This document shows, piece by piece, positions 7,474 through 16,052 of a stretch of DNA of 64,000 bases. Both the position numbers and the translations under genes were made by a program. The notes below the pieces were generated by a model. The model was not told the origin of the DNA and made no database searches. It saw only the letters and a list, made by a program, of their open reading frames with translations. The stretch covers positions 1 to 64,000 of the forward strand of contig UQHJ01000002.1 in assembly GCA_900540885.1 (NCBI GenBank). Reading direction: 5' to 3'. The DNA is from an uncultured Prevotella sp. GTDB lineage: Bacteria > Bacteroidota > Bacteroidia > Bacteroidales > Bacteroidaceae. Position 1 is the first letter of the stretch. The number at the start of each line of letters is the position of its first letter.

Positions 7474-9576
7474 TTATCCGTTCATTGAAGCGATGAACTC
7501 TTGGTTGTCTTTTGTGTCTTCTAATCGTTTCTTTACATCGGTCATGGCTTCAATAGCGGTCATGTCGGAGATGTAGTTGCGTAATATCCACATGCGCTTA
7601 CGCGTAATCTCGTCTTGCAACAAGTCGTCGCGACGTGTAGAAGAGGCAACAATGTTGACGGCTGGGAAGATACGCTTGTTGGCCAATGAGCGGTCAAGCT
7701 GCAACTCCATATTACCCGTACCCTTAAACTCTTCGAAGATGACTTCGTCCATCTTCGAACCTGTGTCGATAAGTGCGGTAGCAATGATCGTGAGTGAGCC
7801 TCCGCCTTCGATGTTGCGTGCTGCACCGAAGAAGCGTTTGGGCTTTTGCAGAGCATTTGCGTCGACACCACCAGAGAGTATCTTGCCTGATGTAGGGGCG
7901 ACGGTGTTGTAGGCACGGGCTAAACGCGTGATAGAATCGAGGAATATAACGACATCGTGTCCACACTCTACCATACGTTTGGCTTTGTCGAGAACGATAC
8001 CTGCAATCTTGACGTGGCGCGCAGCGGGTTCGTCAAAGGTTGAGGCGATGACTTCTGCCTTTACAGTGCGCATCATGTCGGTGACTTCCTCTGGTCGCTC
8101 GTCGATGAGTAGCATCATGAGGTACGTGTCGGGGTGATTGCGTGCAATGGCGTTGGCAATGTCTTTCATCAGCATCGTTTTACCCGTTTTGGGTTGAGCC
8201 ACGATGAGGGCGCGCTGTCCCTTTCCGATTGGGGTGAAAAGGTCAACTAATCGGCAAGATGTGCTATCGCCTTTACCTGAACATAGGTTGAATTTTTCCT
8301 CAGGGAAGAGGGGTACAAGGTGTTCGAACGAAATGCGGTCGCGTACTTCGTCTGGCAACAGTCCGTTAATGCGATCAATGTCGATGAGGGCAAAGAACTT
8401 TTCACCGTCACGTGGTATCTTTACTTGGCCTTCGACTACATCGCCAGGCTTAAGGCCAAACTGTCGAATTTGTGTGGGCGAAACGTAGATGTCGTCGGGT
8501 GATGCTAAATAGTTGTAGTCGGAAGAACGTAGGAAACCGAAGCCTTCGGGTACAATCTCAAGCACGCCTCGGCCAGAAAGTAGGTGGTCGGAGGGCGCAG
8601 GTTGTTGCTCGGTAATAGGTGCGAAGTCGGCTTGTGATGAGGAAACGTAGGTTTCTTGATTGTTTGTTATTTCTCCCCCCGCTTGCTTGTTAGCCCGTTG
8701 TGCTAAATTGCCTTGTATAATGGGGTCGTCTTTAAAACGACGAAATTTGGGACGGCCTGTAAATGCGTTAAATCCTCCTTCTGTAGAGTTATTATCATAG
8801 AAGTCGTTGTTTGTCGTGTTTTGAGGTACGTTGAGTTCGCTTCCTTCAAAAATAACAGGAATGTCTTTGGTGATAATAAAGTCTTTCTGATTGTTAGGAT
8901 TGTCAGCTATGTTGAGTTCAGGACGAACCACGTCTTGCATCTTAAATGAAGACTTCTTATTGTCTAAAGTGCGTTTCACTTCTTCCATGTCGAGTACGTC
9001 AGGACGCTTTCCTTCCTCACTCGAATTATTGTTACGCATTTGTTCGGCAATAAAGTCTGGCACTTCATCTGTCAGTGTTCCTTGGCTTTGGGGGATATCT
9101 TCTGAAACTGTATTGTTTCCTACTTCTTCTGCTGCTTCTGCTGCTTCTGATGCAGTTTGTTGTGCTTCTTCGGCTTGCAATCGTGCTGCTTCTTCGGCTG
9201 CTTTAATAGCGGCTTCACGTGCGGCTATTTCTGCTTTTGATGGACGGCCACGCTTGCGCTTTGGCAATTCTATAGCAATAGGTTGTGGCTTTCCTTCTGT
9301 TTCGGTCATATCGGGGGGTGTATTTGTCATGGGTTCTGTTTCTGTGTCGGGAAATAAAGATGGGCCTTGAATTTGTGTCGCTGCTTTAGTTGTTCGCTTG
9401 GGGCGTTTTTCAATCTTGCTTGTTGTAGAAACGCCTTCCGCTTGAGCATCTAAAATGGCATAAATAAGTTCGTCATTCGTCTTTTTGCTAATAGCTTTGA
9501 TTTTTAGGTTCTTAGCGAGAGATTTCAACTCTGACGTATCTTTTTCTTTTAATTGGTCTTTTGTTAAGTTAGCCAT
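7474..9576 (-). CDS. rho: Transcription termination factor Rho with long N-terminal insertion
   Basis: At 700 residues this is far longer than E. coli Rho (419). Residues 1-45 are the Rho_N helical domain. Residues about 50-330 are an inserted low-complexity region with an AT-hook-like PKRKRGRPSKAE segment (about 105-116), an Ala/Glu-rich helix (about 117-150) and a long Asn/Asp-rich stretch. The cold-shock-type RNA-binding domain follows (about 333-405, with GFGFLRSSDYNYL). The hexameric ATPase has Walker A AQPKTGKT (about 460-467), the LIDERPEEV segment and a Q-loop region GVDANALQKPKRFFGAARN. Such insertions are typical of Bacteroidota Rho and are linked to RNA binding and phase separation in Bacteroides (known, not visible here). 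The leader is about 280 bases long. Confidence 0.97.
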   Translation of the reverse strand: MANLTKDQLKEKDTSELKSLAKNLKIKAISKKTNDELIYAILDAQAEGVSTTSKIEKRPKRTTKAATQIQGPSLFPDTETEPMTNTPPDMTETEGKPQPIAIELPKRKRGRPSKAEIAAREAAIKAAEEAARLQAEEAQQTASEAAEAAEEVGNNTVSEDIPQSQGTLTDEVPDFIAEQMRNNNSSEEGKRPDVLDMEEVKRTLDNKKSSFKMQDVVRPELNIADNPNNQKDFIITKDIPVIFEGSELNVPQNTTNNDFYDNNSTEGGFNAFTGRPKFRRFKDDPIIQGNLAQRANKQAGGEITNNQETYVSSSQADFAPITEQQPAPSDHLLSGRGVLEIVPEGFGFLRSSDYNYLASPDDIYVSPTQIRQFGLKPGDVVEGQVKIPRDGEKFFALIDIDRINGLLPDEVRDRISFEHLVPLFPEEKFNLCSGKGDSTSCRLVDLFTPIGKGQRALIVAQPKTGKTMLMKDIANAIARNHPDTYLMMLLIDERPEEVTDMMRTVKAEVIASTFDEPAARHVKIAGIVLDKAKRMVECGHDVVIFLDSITRLARAYNTVAPTSGKILSGGVDANALQKPKRFFGAARNIEGGGSLTIIATALIDTGSKMDEVIFEEFKGTGNMELQLDRSLANKRIFPAVNIVASSTRRDDLLQDEITRKRMWILRNYISDMTAIEAMTDVKKRLEDTKDNQEFIASMNG

Positions 9577-9868
9577 ACGTGCGTCATTATTTTGTGCTCA
9601 TAAATTAAAAAGCATATTGAGCGTTGCGCGTTTTGGAGGGCAAAACGCGCGTGTTATGCTGTGTAGTGTTAAAGCGTTATAAATGTATAGCGCGATATGG
9701 CACAACAATTACTAATAAATGTTTGTGAGATTAATTTCGTCGGGAATGGAGGGCTAACGAGAAGTATTAATAATGCGTCAAGAAATAAGTGTTTCTGATT
9801 TTTGCAAAGAACCCTTATAATAGAAAGGGGTTCGTATACGTTCTTGCCCTTTATTACGTGCAAATTTA
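9577..9868 (-). promoter_or_regulatory. Long rho leader with a strong hairpin and its -7 box
   Basis: Reading on the minus strand, TAAATTTG at 9868-9861 fits the -7 consensus, giving a leader of about 280 bases before the rho ATG at 9576. Near its 3' end is a hairpin: GCGCGTTTTG (9626-9635), loop GAGGG, CAAAACGCGC (9641-9650), with outer pairing AGCATA (9611-9616) and TATGCT (9655-9660). This would place a GC-rich structure about 35 bases ahead of the start codon. Autoregulation of rho through its leader is known in E. coli; here it is an inference. Confidence 0.55.
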
Positions 9869-10001
9869 CAGATTATATTTTAAAAACAATCTGTTTGTAT
9901 CTAATAAAATAAAAATTGTGTGTGATTTTATAGTAAAAGTGATGTGCCGTTAAAATGTTTTTGCAAAGGAAGTAGCGTGGGGTGTTGCGTTGGTATATAA
10001 A

Positions 10002-10042
10002 AAAGGGAGAGCCTAATCTGAATAAGATTAGGCTCTCCCTTT
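10002..10042 (-). terminator. Strong terminator after lpxA
   Basis: AAAGGGAGAGCCTAATCT (10002-10019) and its exact complement (10025-10042) give an 18-bp stem with a 5-base loop. It is followed on the minus strand by TTTTATATAC and lies 35 bases beyond the lpxA stop. The rest of the gap between rho and lpxA (9869-10001) shows nothing recognisable. Confidence 0.88.
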
Positions 10043-10077
10043 AGTCTTTTTCCCCTTAAATGTGGGTATGAGTTATT

Positions 10078-10863
10078 TTAAATCTCTTTCATTTGACGAA
10101 CAATACCATGCTTGGCACATTTGACAAAGTTGAGGATGTCGTGTATTTCGTCACTCATAGGAATTTGTTCAGGTATTTTGAGTACTGCATCTTCAAGGCT
10201 AAAGTTGCCAGTGTAGATGATGCGGTAGGTGTTGGCAATGTGGCGTATGATGCGCTCTGTTGTGCCGATGTGTTTCAATACAACAGCGTTTACGCCGTGG
10301 TATGAAGCAGGATTGCCACCCAAGATAACGTAGGGAGGTACGTCCTTCTGTACGCGGCAACCACTCTGAATGAGCGAGAAGCGGCCAACGCGAACGTGTT
10401 GTTGAACGACTACACCTGTACTCTGAATGGAACAGTCGTGAATTTCGCTTTCACCAGCAATGCAGGCGCCAATGCCGATTACGCATTTGTTGTACACGTG
10501 TACGTCGTGGCAAATGTGTACGCGATCCATTATAAAGTTGCTGTCGCCAATGATTGTAGCTTTGTCTTCGTAGGTGCTACCTGCAATCACTACATTTTCG
10601 CGAATGTGATTGTTGTTGCCAATTACGACCTTTGAAGGAGTGCCTTCTACGTAGTGGAAGTCTTGGGGAGTAGCACCGATTACAGCGTTTTGGTAAACAA
10701 TATTACCTGTGCCCATTGTTGTGCCTTCCAAAATGTTGGCGTGTGCTTTAATTACGCAGTTGTCGCCAATGACAACACCTTTCTCAATATAGGCAAAGGG
10801 ACCTACTTCGACGTTCTGACCCAATTGGGCGTTGGGGTCGATGTATGCTAAGGGACTAATCAT
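10078..10863 (-). CDS. lpxA: LpxA, acyl-ACP:UDP-GlcNAc O-acyltransferase
   Basis: This 261-residue enzyme transfers a 3-hydroxyacyl chain from ACP to UDP-GlcNAc, the first step of lipid A synthesis in the cytosol. The left-handed beta-helix is visible as imperfect hexapeptide repeats through residue about 185, followed by the C-terminal helical domain. The catalytic histidine sits in VHICHDVHV (about residue 119, equivalent to His125 of E. coli). Length is canonical (E. coli 262). In most Bacteroidales lpxA follows an lpxC-fabZ fusion. Here it instead follows the RND efflux genes, 136 bases after oprM with no obvious promoter, so it may be read through from that operon. Confidence 0.96.
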   Translation of the reverse strand: MISPLAYIDPNAQLGQNVEVGPFAYIEKGVVIGDNCVIKAHANILEGTTMGTGNIVYQNAVIGATPQDFHYVEGTPSKVVIGNNNHIRENVVIAGSTYEDKATIIGDSNFIMDRVHICHDVHVYNKCVIGIGACIAGESEIHDCSIQSTGVVVQQHVRVGRFSLIQSGCRVQKDVPPYVILGGNPASYHGVNAVVLKHIGTTERIIRHIANTYRIIYTGNFSLEDAVLKIPEQIPMSDEIHDILNFVKCAKHGIVRQMKEI

Positions 10864-10878
10864 GGAATTATAAATTTA

Positions 10879-10997
10879 AAAGTTGAGTTTATAGGTTACG
10901 AAGTTATAAAATAATTTTAATAAAAGCGCTTTAGCTGCTTGCGATTATCGCAGAGGTGAAAGCATTTTATAACTACATGACCTATAAACTCAACTTT
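10879..10997. repeat. Nested 18-bp plus 11-bp inverted repeat between oprM-like gene and lpxA
   Basis: AAAGTTGAGTTTATAGGT (10879-10896) is the exact complement of 10980-10997. Inside it AGTTATAAAAT (10902-10912) complements ATTTTATAACT (10964-10974). The whole gap between oprM and lpxA could therefore fold into one long hairpin. It has no strong T-run, so a processing or attenuation site is as likely as a terminator. Confidence 0.75.
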
Positions 10998-10999
10998 GG

Positions 11000-12403
11000 T
11001 TAGTTATTATTGTTCGTTTCTACTTCGCGTCCGCCACCGAGTGCTTGGTAGAGGTTGATGGCTGCTTGAACCTTGTCAAACTTATCAGATATGAGTGTTA
11101 ACTGAGCTTGAATAAGGCTCTGTTGAGCTGTCAAGGTTTCAAGATAAGTGGTTGATGCACTGTGCTGGAAAAGCATTTTGGTGTTTTCGAGCGCAGTCGT
11201 AAGTTCAGCTACTTGATGTCTGCAAGCTTCTTCTTGCTGAGCAGCAGCTTGATACTGTGCTAAGGCGTTGCTCACTTCTTGTCCAGCACTGAGAAGGGTA
11301 GACTTGAAGTCGTTTTGCGCAGCCTCGTATTGGAGTTGCGAAATCTTCAAGTTTGCTTTCAGTCTACCATTGGCAAAGAGCGGTTGCGAAATAGAGCCCA
11401 ACAAAGTGGCAAGTATCTTACCAGGGTTGACAATCATGCCCGCATTGTTTGTCCAACTACCTTGTGCTGTAATGTTGAGCGAGGGATAGAACGCAGCTTT
11501 GGCAATGTTTACGTTATAGAAAGCTGAAGCAATCTTCATCTCGGCAGCGTGAACGTCAGGACGATTGGCCAACAGTTGAACTGGCATGCCAATTGAGTAA
11601 GAGGTGGGGAAGTTGTCAGCATTGAAGGTTCCACGGCTAATGCTATGAGGTGCTTCACACATCAGTGTGCAAAGGGCATTCTCAGTCTGCGTAATGCTAT
11701 TCTTCAATGTAGGGACAGTGCTTTGCAAATTGTAATAGTTGGCCTTCGCTTGTGAAACGGCAGCTTGATTGGTCATGCCGCCTTCTTTCATAGCCTCCAT
11801 AGCACGTACGTTTTCGGCCCAAATGTTAATGGTGGCCTGCGTCGTCTTGAGTTGCTCGTCGAGCATTTGCAAGGTGTAGTAGAGGTTAGCCACGTTGGCA
11901 ATGATAGTCGTGCGCGCAGCTTGTTTTGCTGCCTTGGTCATTTCGAGGTTCATCTCGTACTGCTTCTTCGTATTACGAATGGTTCCCATTGAAGCAAATT
12001 GCCAACTTGCAGCAATAGGGAAAGCGTAAGTCTTGCTGGCTTTGTTGAAGTCCCAACTTGACATCGTGCCTTGCGGTTGGAAGGCAATGCTGGGGTAGTA
12101 GGCCAAACGCTGCATCTTCAAGCCTGCTTGAATTTGCTGAATACTTAAGTCTGCATTGAGCAAGTTGGTGTTGTTAGCAAGTGCTTTGTTGATAATTGCT
12201 TGTAATTGTGGGTCGGTGAATACCTCCTGCCAAGGTGTGTTGCCATAGCTTGCTGTATCAGCGTTCACCACATTTTCAGTCGTGTTGCGATACAAGCTAT
12301 CCATGCCTTGTGTGAGGCTTGCGGGGCGCTCATAGTTCTTGTAGATGCCTGAGCAACCGACCAGCATTACTGAGCAACCTATGATAGGGAGAATGTGTTT
12401 CAT
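11000..12403 (-). CDS. RND efflux outer membrane lipoprotein (OprM/NodT family)
   Basis: This 467-residue outer membrane channel belongs to the tripartite RND pump encoded upstream on the same strand. It has a lipoprotein signal peptide with lipobox LVGC (Cys about 17), followed by two OEP domains with the characteristic N-terminal PWQEVFTDPQLQAIINKALANN. The second half has the paired GMPVQLLANRPDVHAAEM motif found in NodT-type channels. It follows mexB with a 143-base gap that contains a 39-bp-arm inverted repeat. The C-terminus (ALGGGREVETNNNN) is normal for the group. Assignment is firm; substrate range is unknown. Confidence 0.94.
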   Translation of the reverse strand: MKHILPIIGCSVMLVGCSGIYKNYERPASLTQGMDSLYRNTTENVVNADTASYGNTPWQEVFTDPQLQAIINKALANNTNLLNADLSIQQIQAGLKMQRLAYYPSIAFQPQGTMSSWDFNKASKTYAFPIAASWQFASMGTIRNTKKQYEMNLEMTKAAKQAARTTIIANVANLYYTLQMLDEQLKTTQATINIWAENVRAMEAMKEGGMTNQAAVSQAKANYYNLQSTVPTLKNSITQTENALCTLMCEAPHSISRGTFNADNFPTSYSIGMPVQLLANRPDVHAAEMKIASAFYNVNIAKAAFYPSLNITAQGSWTNNAGMIVNPGKILATLLGSISQPLFANGRLKANLKISQLQYEAAQNDFKSTLLSAGQEVSNALAQYQAAAQQEEACRHQVAELTTALENTKMLFQHSASTTYLETLTAQQSLIQAQLTLISDKFDKVQAAINLYQALGGGREVETNNNN

Positions 12404-12428
12404 TTTTATATTGTATCCAGTTTGGTTT

Positions 12429-12532
12429 GTTAACGAGTGGACGAGTTAACAAGTTAACGGGTAAGTTTGCTATTCCTTATATATATAAAGAGTAACTTAC
12501 CTGTTAACTCGTTAACTTGTTGACTCGTCAAC
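12429..12532. repeat. Imperfect 39-bp inverted repeat made of GTTAACnnGT words
   Basis: The left arm 12429-12467 and right arm 12494-12532 are nearly complementary and each contains several GTTAAC or GTTGAC words separated by about ten bases. It lies between the RND permease and the outer membrane channel gene. It could moderate the relative expression of the two genes or be a small repetitive insertion. Confidence 0.7.
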
Positions 12533-12546
12533 AATAAAGTCAAGCT

Positions 12547-15500
12547 TTACTTAGTGTACTGTTCGATATCAGAACTTGCTTCGCTGTTATCCATGTCTTC
12601 CCAAGTGATAGGTTTAATCTTCTCTTGGAGGTATTCGAAGATAACGAACAATGAAGGAACGATAAAGATCTGGAATATCATACCAATAAGCATACCGCCA
12701 ATAGCAGTAGTACCGAGTGAACGGTTGGCGTTAGCACCTACACCGAATGAGAACATCAAAGGCAACAGACCAATGATCATGGCCAATGAAGTCATCAAGA
12801 TAGGACGTAAACGTGCACCTGCACCGAGTACGGCAGCCCAAGAGATGCTCATACCCATCTTACGACGGTCAAGGGCGAACTCTACGATAAGGATGGCATT
12901 CTTGGCCAACAGACCCATCAACATGATTAATGCAATCTGTACGTAGATGTTGTTGGCGGCTTCACCAAAGATAGGCAATATATTATTAATAGCACCTACA
13001 CCCTGAATGAAGAGGAACGAACCTGCCAAACCGAAGGGTACTGAAAGCAATACGGCGAACGGAAGCATGTAACTTTCGTACTGTGCTGCCAACAAAAGGT
13101 AGATGAATACGAAGCAGAGTACGAACACGATAGCAGTGGTGCTACCTGAGTTTTGTTGCTCTTCACGTGTCTGACCAGAGAACTCGAATGAGTAACCAGC
13201 AGGCAAGCTTTGCTCTGCTACTTCTTCAATAGCCTTAATGGCCTGACCAGAGGTGTAACCACTTGCAGGGTTACCATTGACAGCCATTGAAGTGTACATG
13301 TTGAAACGGTTGATGTTGTCAGGACCATAAGAAGGTGTGATCGTCATGAACTCTGTGATAGGAGCCATTTCTGAGCCGTTGCGTACCTTAATCTTGTAAA
13401 GACTCTCAAGGTTGGCGCGGTCAGCCTGTTCACCTTGAATCATTACACGGTAAATCTTACCGAAGCGGTTGAAGTTTGATGCATAAAGACCGCCATAGTA
13501 GCCTTGGAGTGTGGTGAGAATGTCCTTCGGAGAAAGGCCAGCACGCTTACACTTCGCTGCATCGATGTCAATAGTGTATTCAGGGAAGTTGGTGTTGAAC
13601 GTGGTTTGTGCAGACTCGATTTCGGGACGTTTCTTCAAGTCGGCCAAGAAGGTCTGTGCTACTTGATAGAACTTGCTTAAGTCACCACCCGTACGGTCTT
13701 GGAGGTTGAGGGTGAAACCGTTGGTCACACCATAACCAGTAATCATAGGCGGCTGGAAGAAGAGTACCTGTGCATCCTTGAACACATCGCGTGAGCGGAG
13801 ATAGAGGTTGGCAAAGATGACGGTAGAACTTTCCTTCATCGAACGTTCGCTCCAGTCTTTCAACTTGATGATGAATGAACCGTAAGAAGGACCTTCACCA
13901 CCAATGAATGAGTAACCCGATACGATCGTACTAATTTCGACAGCAGGACAAGAACGAATGAGGCTATCTACCTTGTTGAGGTAAGCCTCGGTGCGGTCTT
14001 GTGAGGTGCCAGGAGGCATCGTTACAACGCCCATGATTGTACCCGTATCTTCTGAGGGTACCATTGTAGTAGGCGTAATGTTCATCATCCACACTAATAC
14101 GGCAATACTACCTGCGACGAAGCCGAGTGAGAGCCAAGGACGCTGAATGAACTTGAGTACGTTCTTCTTATATGACTTCAAAATCTTTTCGAATGAAGCC
14201 TCGAAAGAGTTTTGGAACTTCTTTGTAGTCAAGCCGATGAAGGCTAAGATGGCAATAATAGAGAAGATGATGGTCAATACGGGGTGTTCGTCGAAATTGA
14301 ACATTCCGAAAATCAAACCAAGAATGGCTATGATTACCAGGATAAGCGTAATGCTGGGGTGGAGTATGCGACCGATGCTCTCAGCGTAGCGTTGGTACAT
14401 GGTCTGACCAGCAGCCTTGTAAGCTTTACCCATGCGTTCGCCTAATGATTCTTCAGCTTCACCATGTGTCTTGTGTGGCTTCAATAAAATAGCACAAAGA
14501 GCCGGAGAAAGCGTAAGAGCGTTCAATGCAGAGAAACCGATGGCAATTGCCATGGTTAAACCAAACTGACGATAGAACACACCCGACGTACCTGACATGA
14601 AACTTACAGGGATAAATACGGCCATCATCACTAAGGTGATAGATACAATAGCAGAACCTAACTCGCGCATGGCATCGATAGAAGCCTTGCGGGCAGAGGT
14701 GTAACCTTGGTCTAACTTAGCATGTACACCTTCAACCACCACAATGGCATCGTCGACTACAATCGCAATGGCCAACACCATAGCCGAGAGTGTCAACAAG
14801 TTGATAGAGAAGCCGATAGCGTAAAGTGCAAAGAAAGTACCAATCAATGCTACGGGGATAGCTACTGAAGGGATAATTGTGCTTCGCATATCTTGCAAGA
14901 AGATGTATACCACGATAAACACGAGGATAAAGGCTTCAATCAATGTCTTGATTACTTCGTGGATAGAGGCGAAGAGGAAGTCGTTGACATTCTGAGCTAC
15001 CTTAATCTGCATACCTTGAGGTAGTGATTTCTGTGCGTTGTCAAGCAACTTTTCGCAGTCTTGAATAATCTCAGTAGCATTAGAACCTGCCATCTGTGAC
15101 ACCATACAAGTAACGGCATTGTGGCCATTAACCTTACCTGAGAATGCGTAACTCATACGACCGAGTTCTACGCGAGCTACATCTTTTAAGCGGATGAGTG
15201 TACCATCAGCGTTGGCCTTGATGACCATGTTCTCAAATTCTGGAACTTGGCTTAAACGACCCTTATAGCGGAGTGTGTACTGGAAAGTCTGATTCTCACG
15301 TTCACCAATGTTACCTGGAGCGGCTTCAATGTTTTGCTCAGCAAGCACACCACTGATATCGGTAGGCATGAGGTGGTATTCCGCCATCTTCTCTGGGTTG
15401 AGCCAAATACGCATAGAGTAGTCGGCACCCATCACATTGGCATCACCAACACCCTTTACACGCTGAATCTGCGGAATGATGTTAATCTTTGCATAGTTTT

Positions 15501-15966
15501 CGATGAAGGAAGGATCATAGCGGTCTTCCATATCGGCAACAGAGAAAATCATCAACATAGAGTTTTGACGCTTCTGGGTAATCACACCGACTTGTGTAAC
15601 TTCAGAAGGCAAAAGGCCTTGTGCCTTTGCTACACGATTCTGAACGTTGACGGCAGCCATATCAGGGTTGGTACCCATCTTAAAGGTAATCTGAATGGTG
15701 GCCGAGCCCGTATTGGTTGCAGTAGATGTCATGTAGTCCATGTTTTCTACACCATTGATTTGCTCTTCAAGCGGAGCGATCACGGAGTTCAACACGGTCT
15801 GCGCATTTGCACCCGTATAAGTGGTGCTCACCTGCACAGTAGGTGGTGCGATGTCAGGATACTGGACGATAGGCAGTGAGGTAAGACCTAACACACCCAA
15901 TATGACAATCACAATAGATATAACGGTCGAAAGAACCGGTCGATTTATAAACCGATCTAGTGTCAT
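12547..15966 (-). CDS. RND multidrug efflux permease (HAE-1, AcrB/MexB family)
   Basis: This 1139-residue inner membrane proton-driven pump is slightly longer than AcrB (1049). The N-terminus MTLDRFINRPVLSTVISIVI is the classic first helix. The porter domain repeats follow (TTYTGANAQTVLNSVIAPLE). The transmembrane proton relay has Asp-Asp in AIAIVVDDAIVVVEGVHAKL, and the second half begins FIQRPWLSLGFVAGS and has LLAKNAILIVEFALDRR. An additional hydrophobic segment of about 70 residues (about 540-610, LILVIIAILGLIFGMFNF) between the halves accounts for the extra length. It works with the adaptor upstream and OprM-like channel downstream. Confidence 0.96.
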   Translation of the reverse strand: MTLDRFINRPVLSTVISIVIVILGVLGLTSLPIVQYPDIAPPTVQVSTTYTGANAQTVLNSVIAPLEEQINGVENMDYMTSTATNTGSATIQITFKMGTNPDMAAVNVQNRVAKAQGLLPSEVTQVGVITQKRQNSMLMIFSVADMEDRYDPSFIENYAKINIIPQIQRVKGVGDANVMGADYSMRIWLNPEKMAEYHLMPTDISGVLAEQNIEAAPGNIGERENQTFQYTLRYKGRLSQVPEFENMVIKANADGTLIRLKDVARVELGRMSYAFSGKVNGHNAVTCMVSQMAGSNATEIIQDCEKLLDNAQKSLPQGMQIKVAQNVNDFLFASIHEVIKTLIEAFILVFIVVYIFLQDMRSTIIPSVAIPVALIGTFFALYAIGFSINLLTLSAMVLAIAIVVDDAIVVVEGVHAKLDQGYTSARKASIDAMRELGSAIVSITLVMMAVFIPVSFMSGTSGVFYRQFGLTMAIAIGFSALNALTLSPALCAILLKPHKTHGEAEESLGERMGKAYKAAGQTMYQRYAESIGRILHPSITLILVIIAILGLIFGMFNFDEHPVLTIIFSIIAILAFIGLTTKKFQNSFEASFEKILKSYKKNVLKFIQRPWLSLGFVAGSIAVLVWMMNITPTTMVPSEDTGTIMGVVTMPPGTSQDRTEAYLNKVDSLIRSCPAVEISTIVSGYSFIGGEGPSYGSFIIKLKDWSERSMKESSTVIFANLYLRSRDVFKDAQVLFFQPPMITGYGVTNGFTLNLQDRTGGDLSKFYQVAQTFLADLKKRPEIESAQTTFNTNFPEYTIDIDAAKCKRAGLSPKDILTTLQGYYGGLYASNFNRFGKIYRVMIQGEQADRANLESLYKIKVRNGSEMAPITEFMTITPSYGPDNINRFNMYTSMAVNGNPASGYTSGQAIKAIEEVAEQSLPAGYSFEFSGQTREEQQNSGSTTAIVFVLCFVFIYLLLAAQYESYMLPFAVLLSVPFGLAGSFLFIQGVGAINNILPIFGEAANNIYVQIALIMLMGLLAKNAILIVEFALDRRKMGMSISWAAVLGAGARLRPILMTSLAMIIGLLPLMFSFGVGANANRSLGTTAIGGMLIGMIFQIFIVPSLFVIFEYLQEKIKPITWEDMDNSEASSDIEQYTK

Positions 15967-16052
15967 CTTATTCTGATTTTTAGTTAGTTATGTGATAATA
16001 AGTAAGGGAAAAGTTTAAATTCTATCCTTTTACTTAATACTTGCGAAAAATA

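Noticed and set aside
9869..10001. Small gene between rho and lpxA
   Set aside because: No frame of reasonable length; the sequence is A/T-rich and without a family match.
13000..15900. Plus-strand frames opposite the RND permease
   Set aside because: They are antisense shadows of a well-conserved 1139-residue protein.
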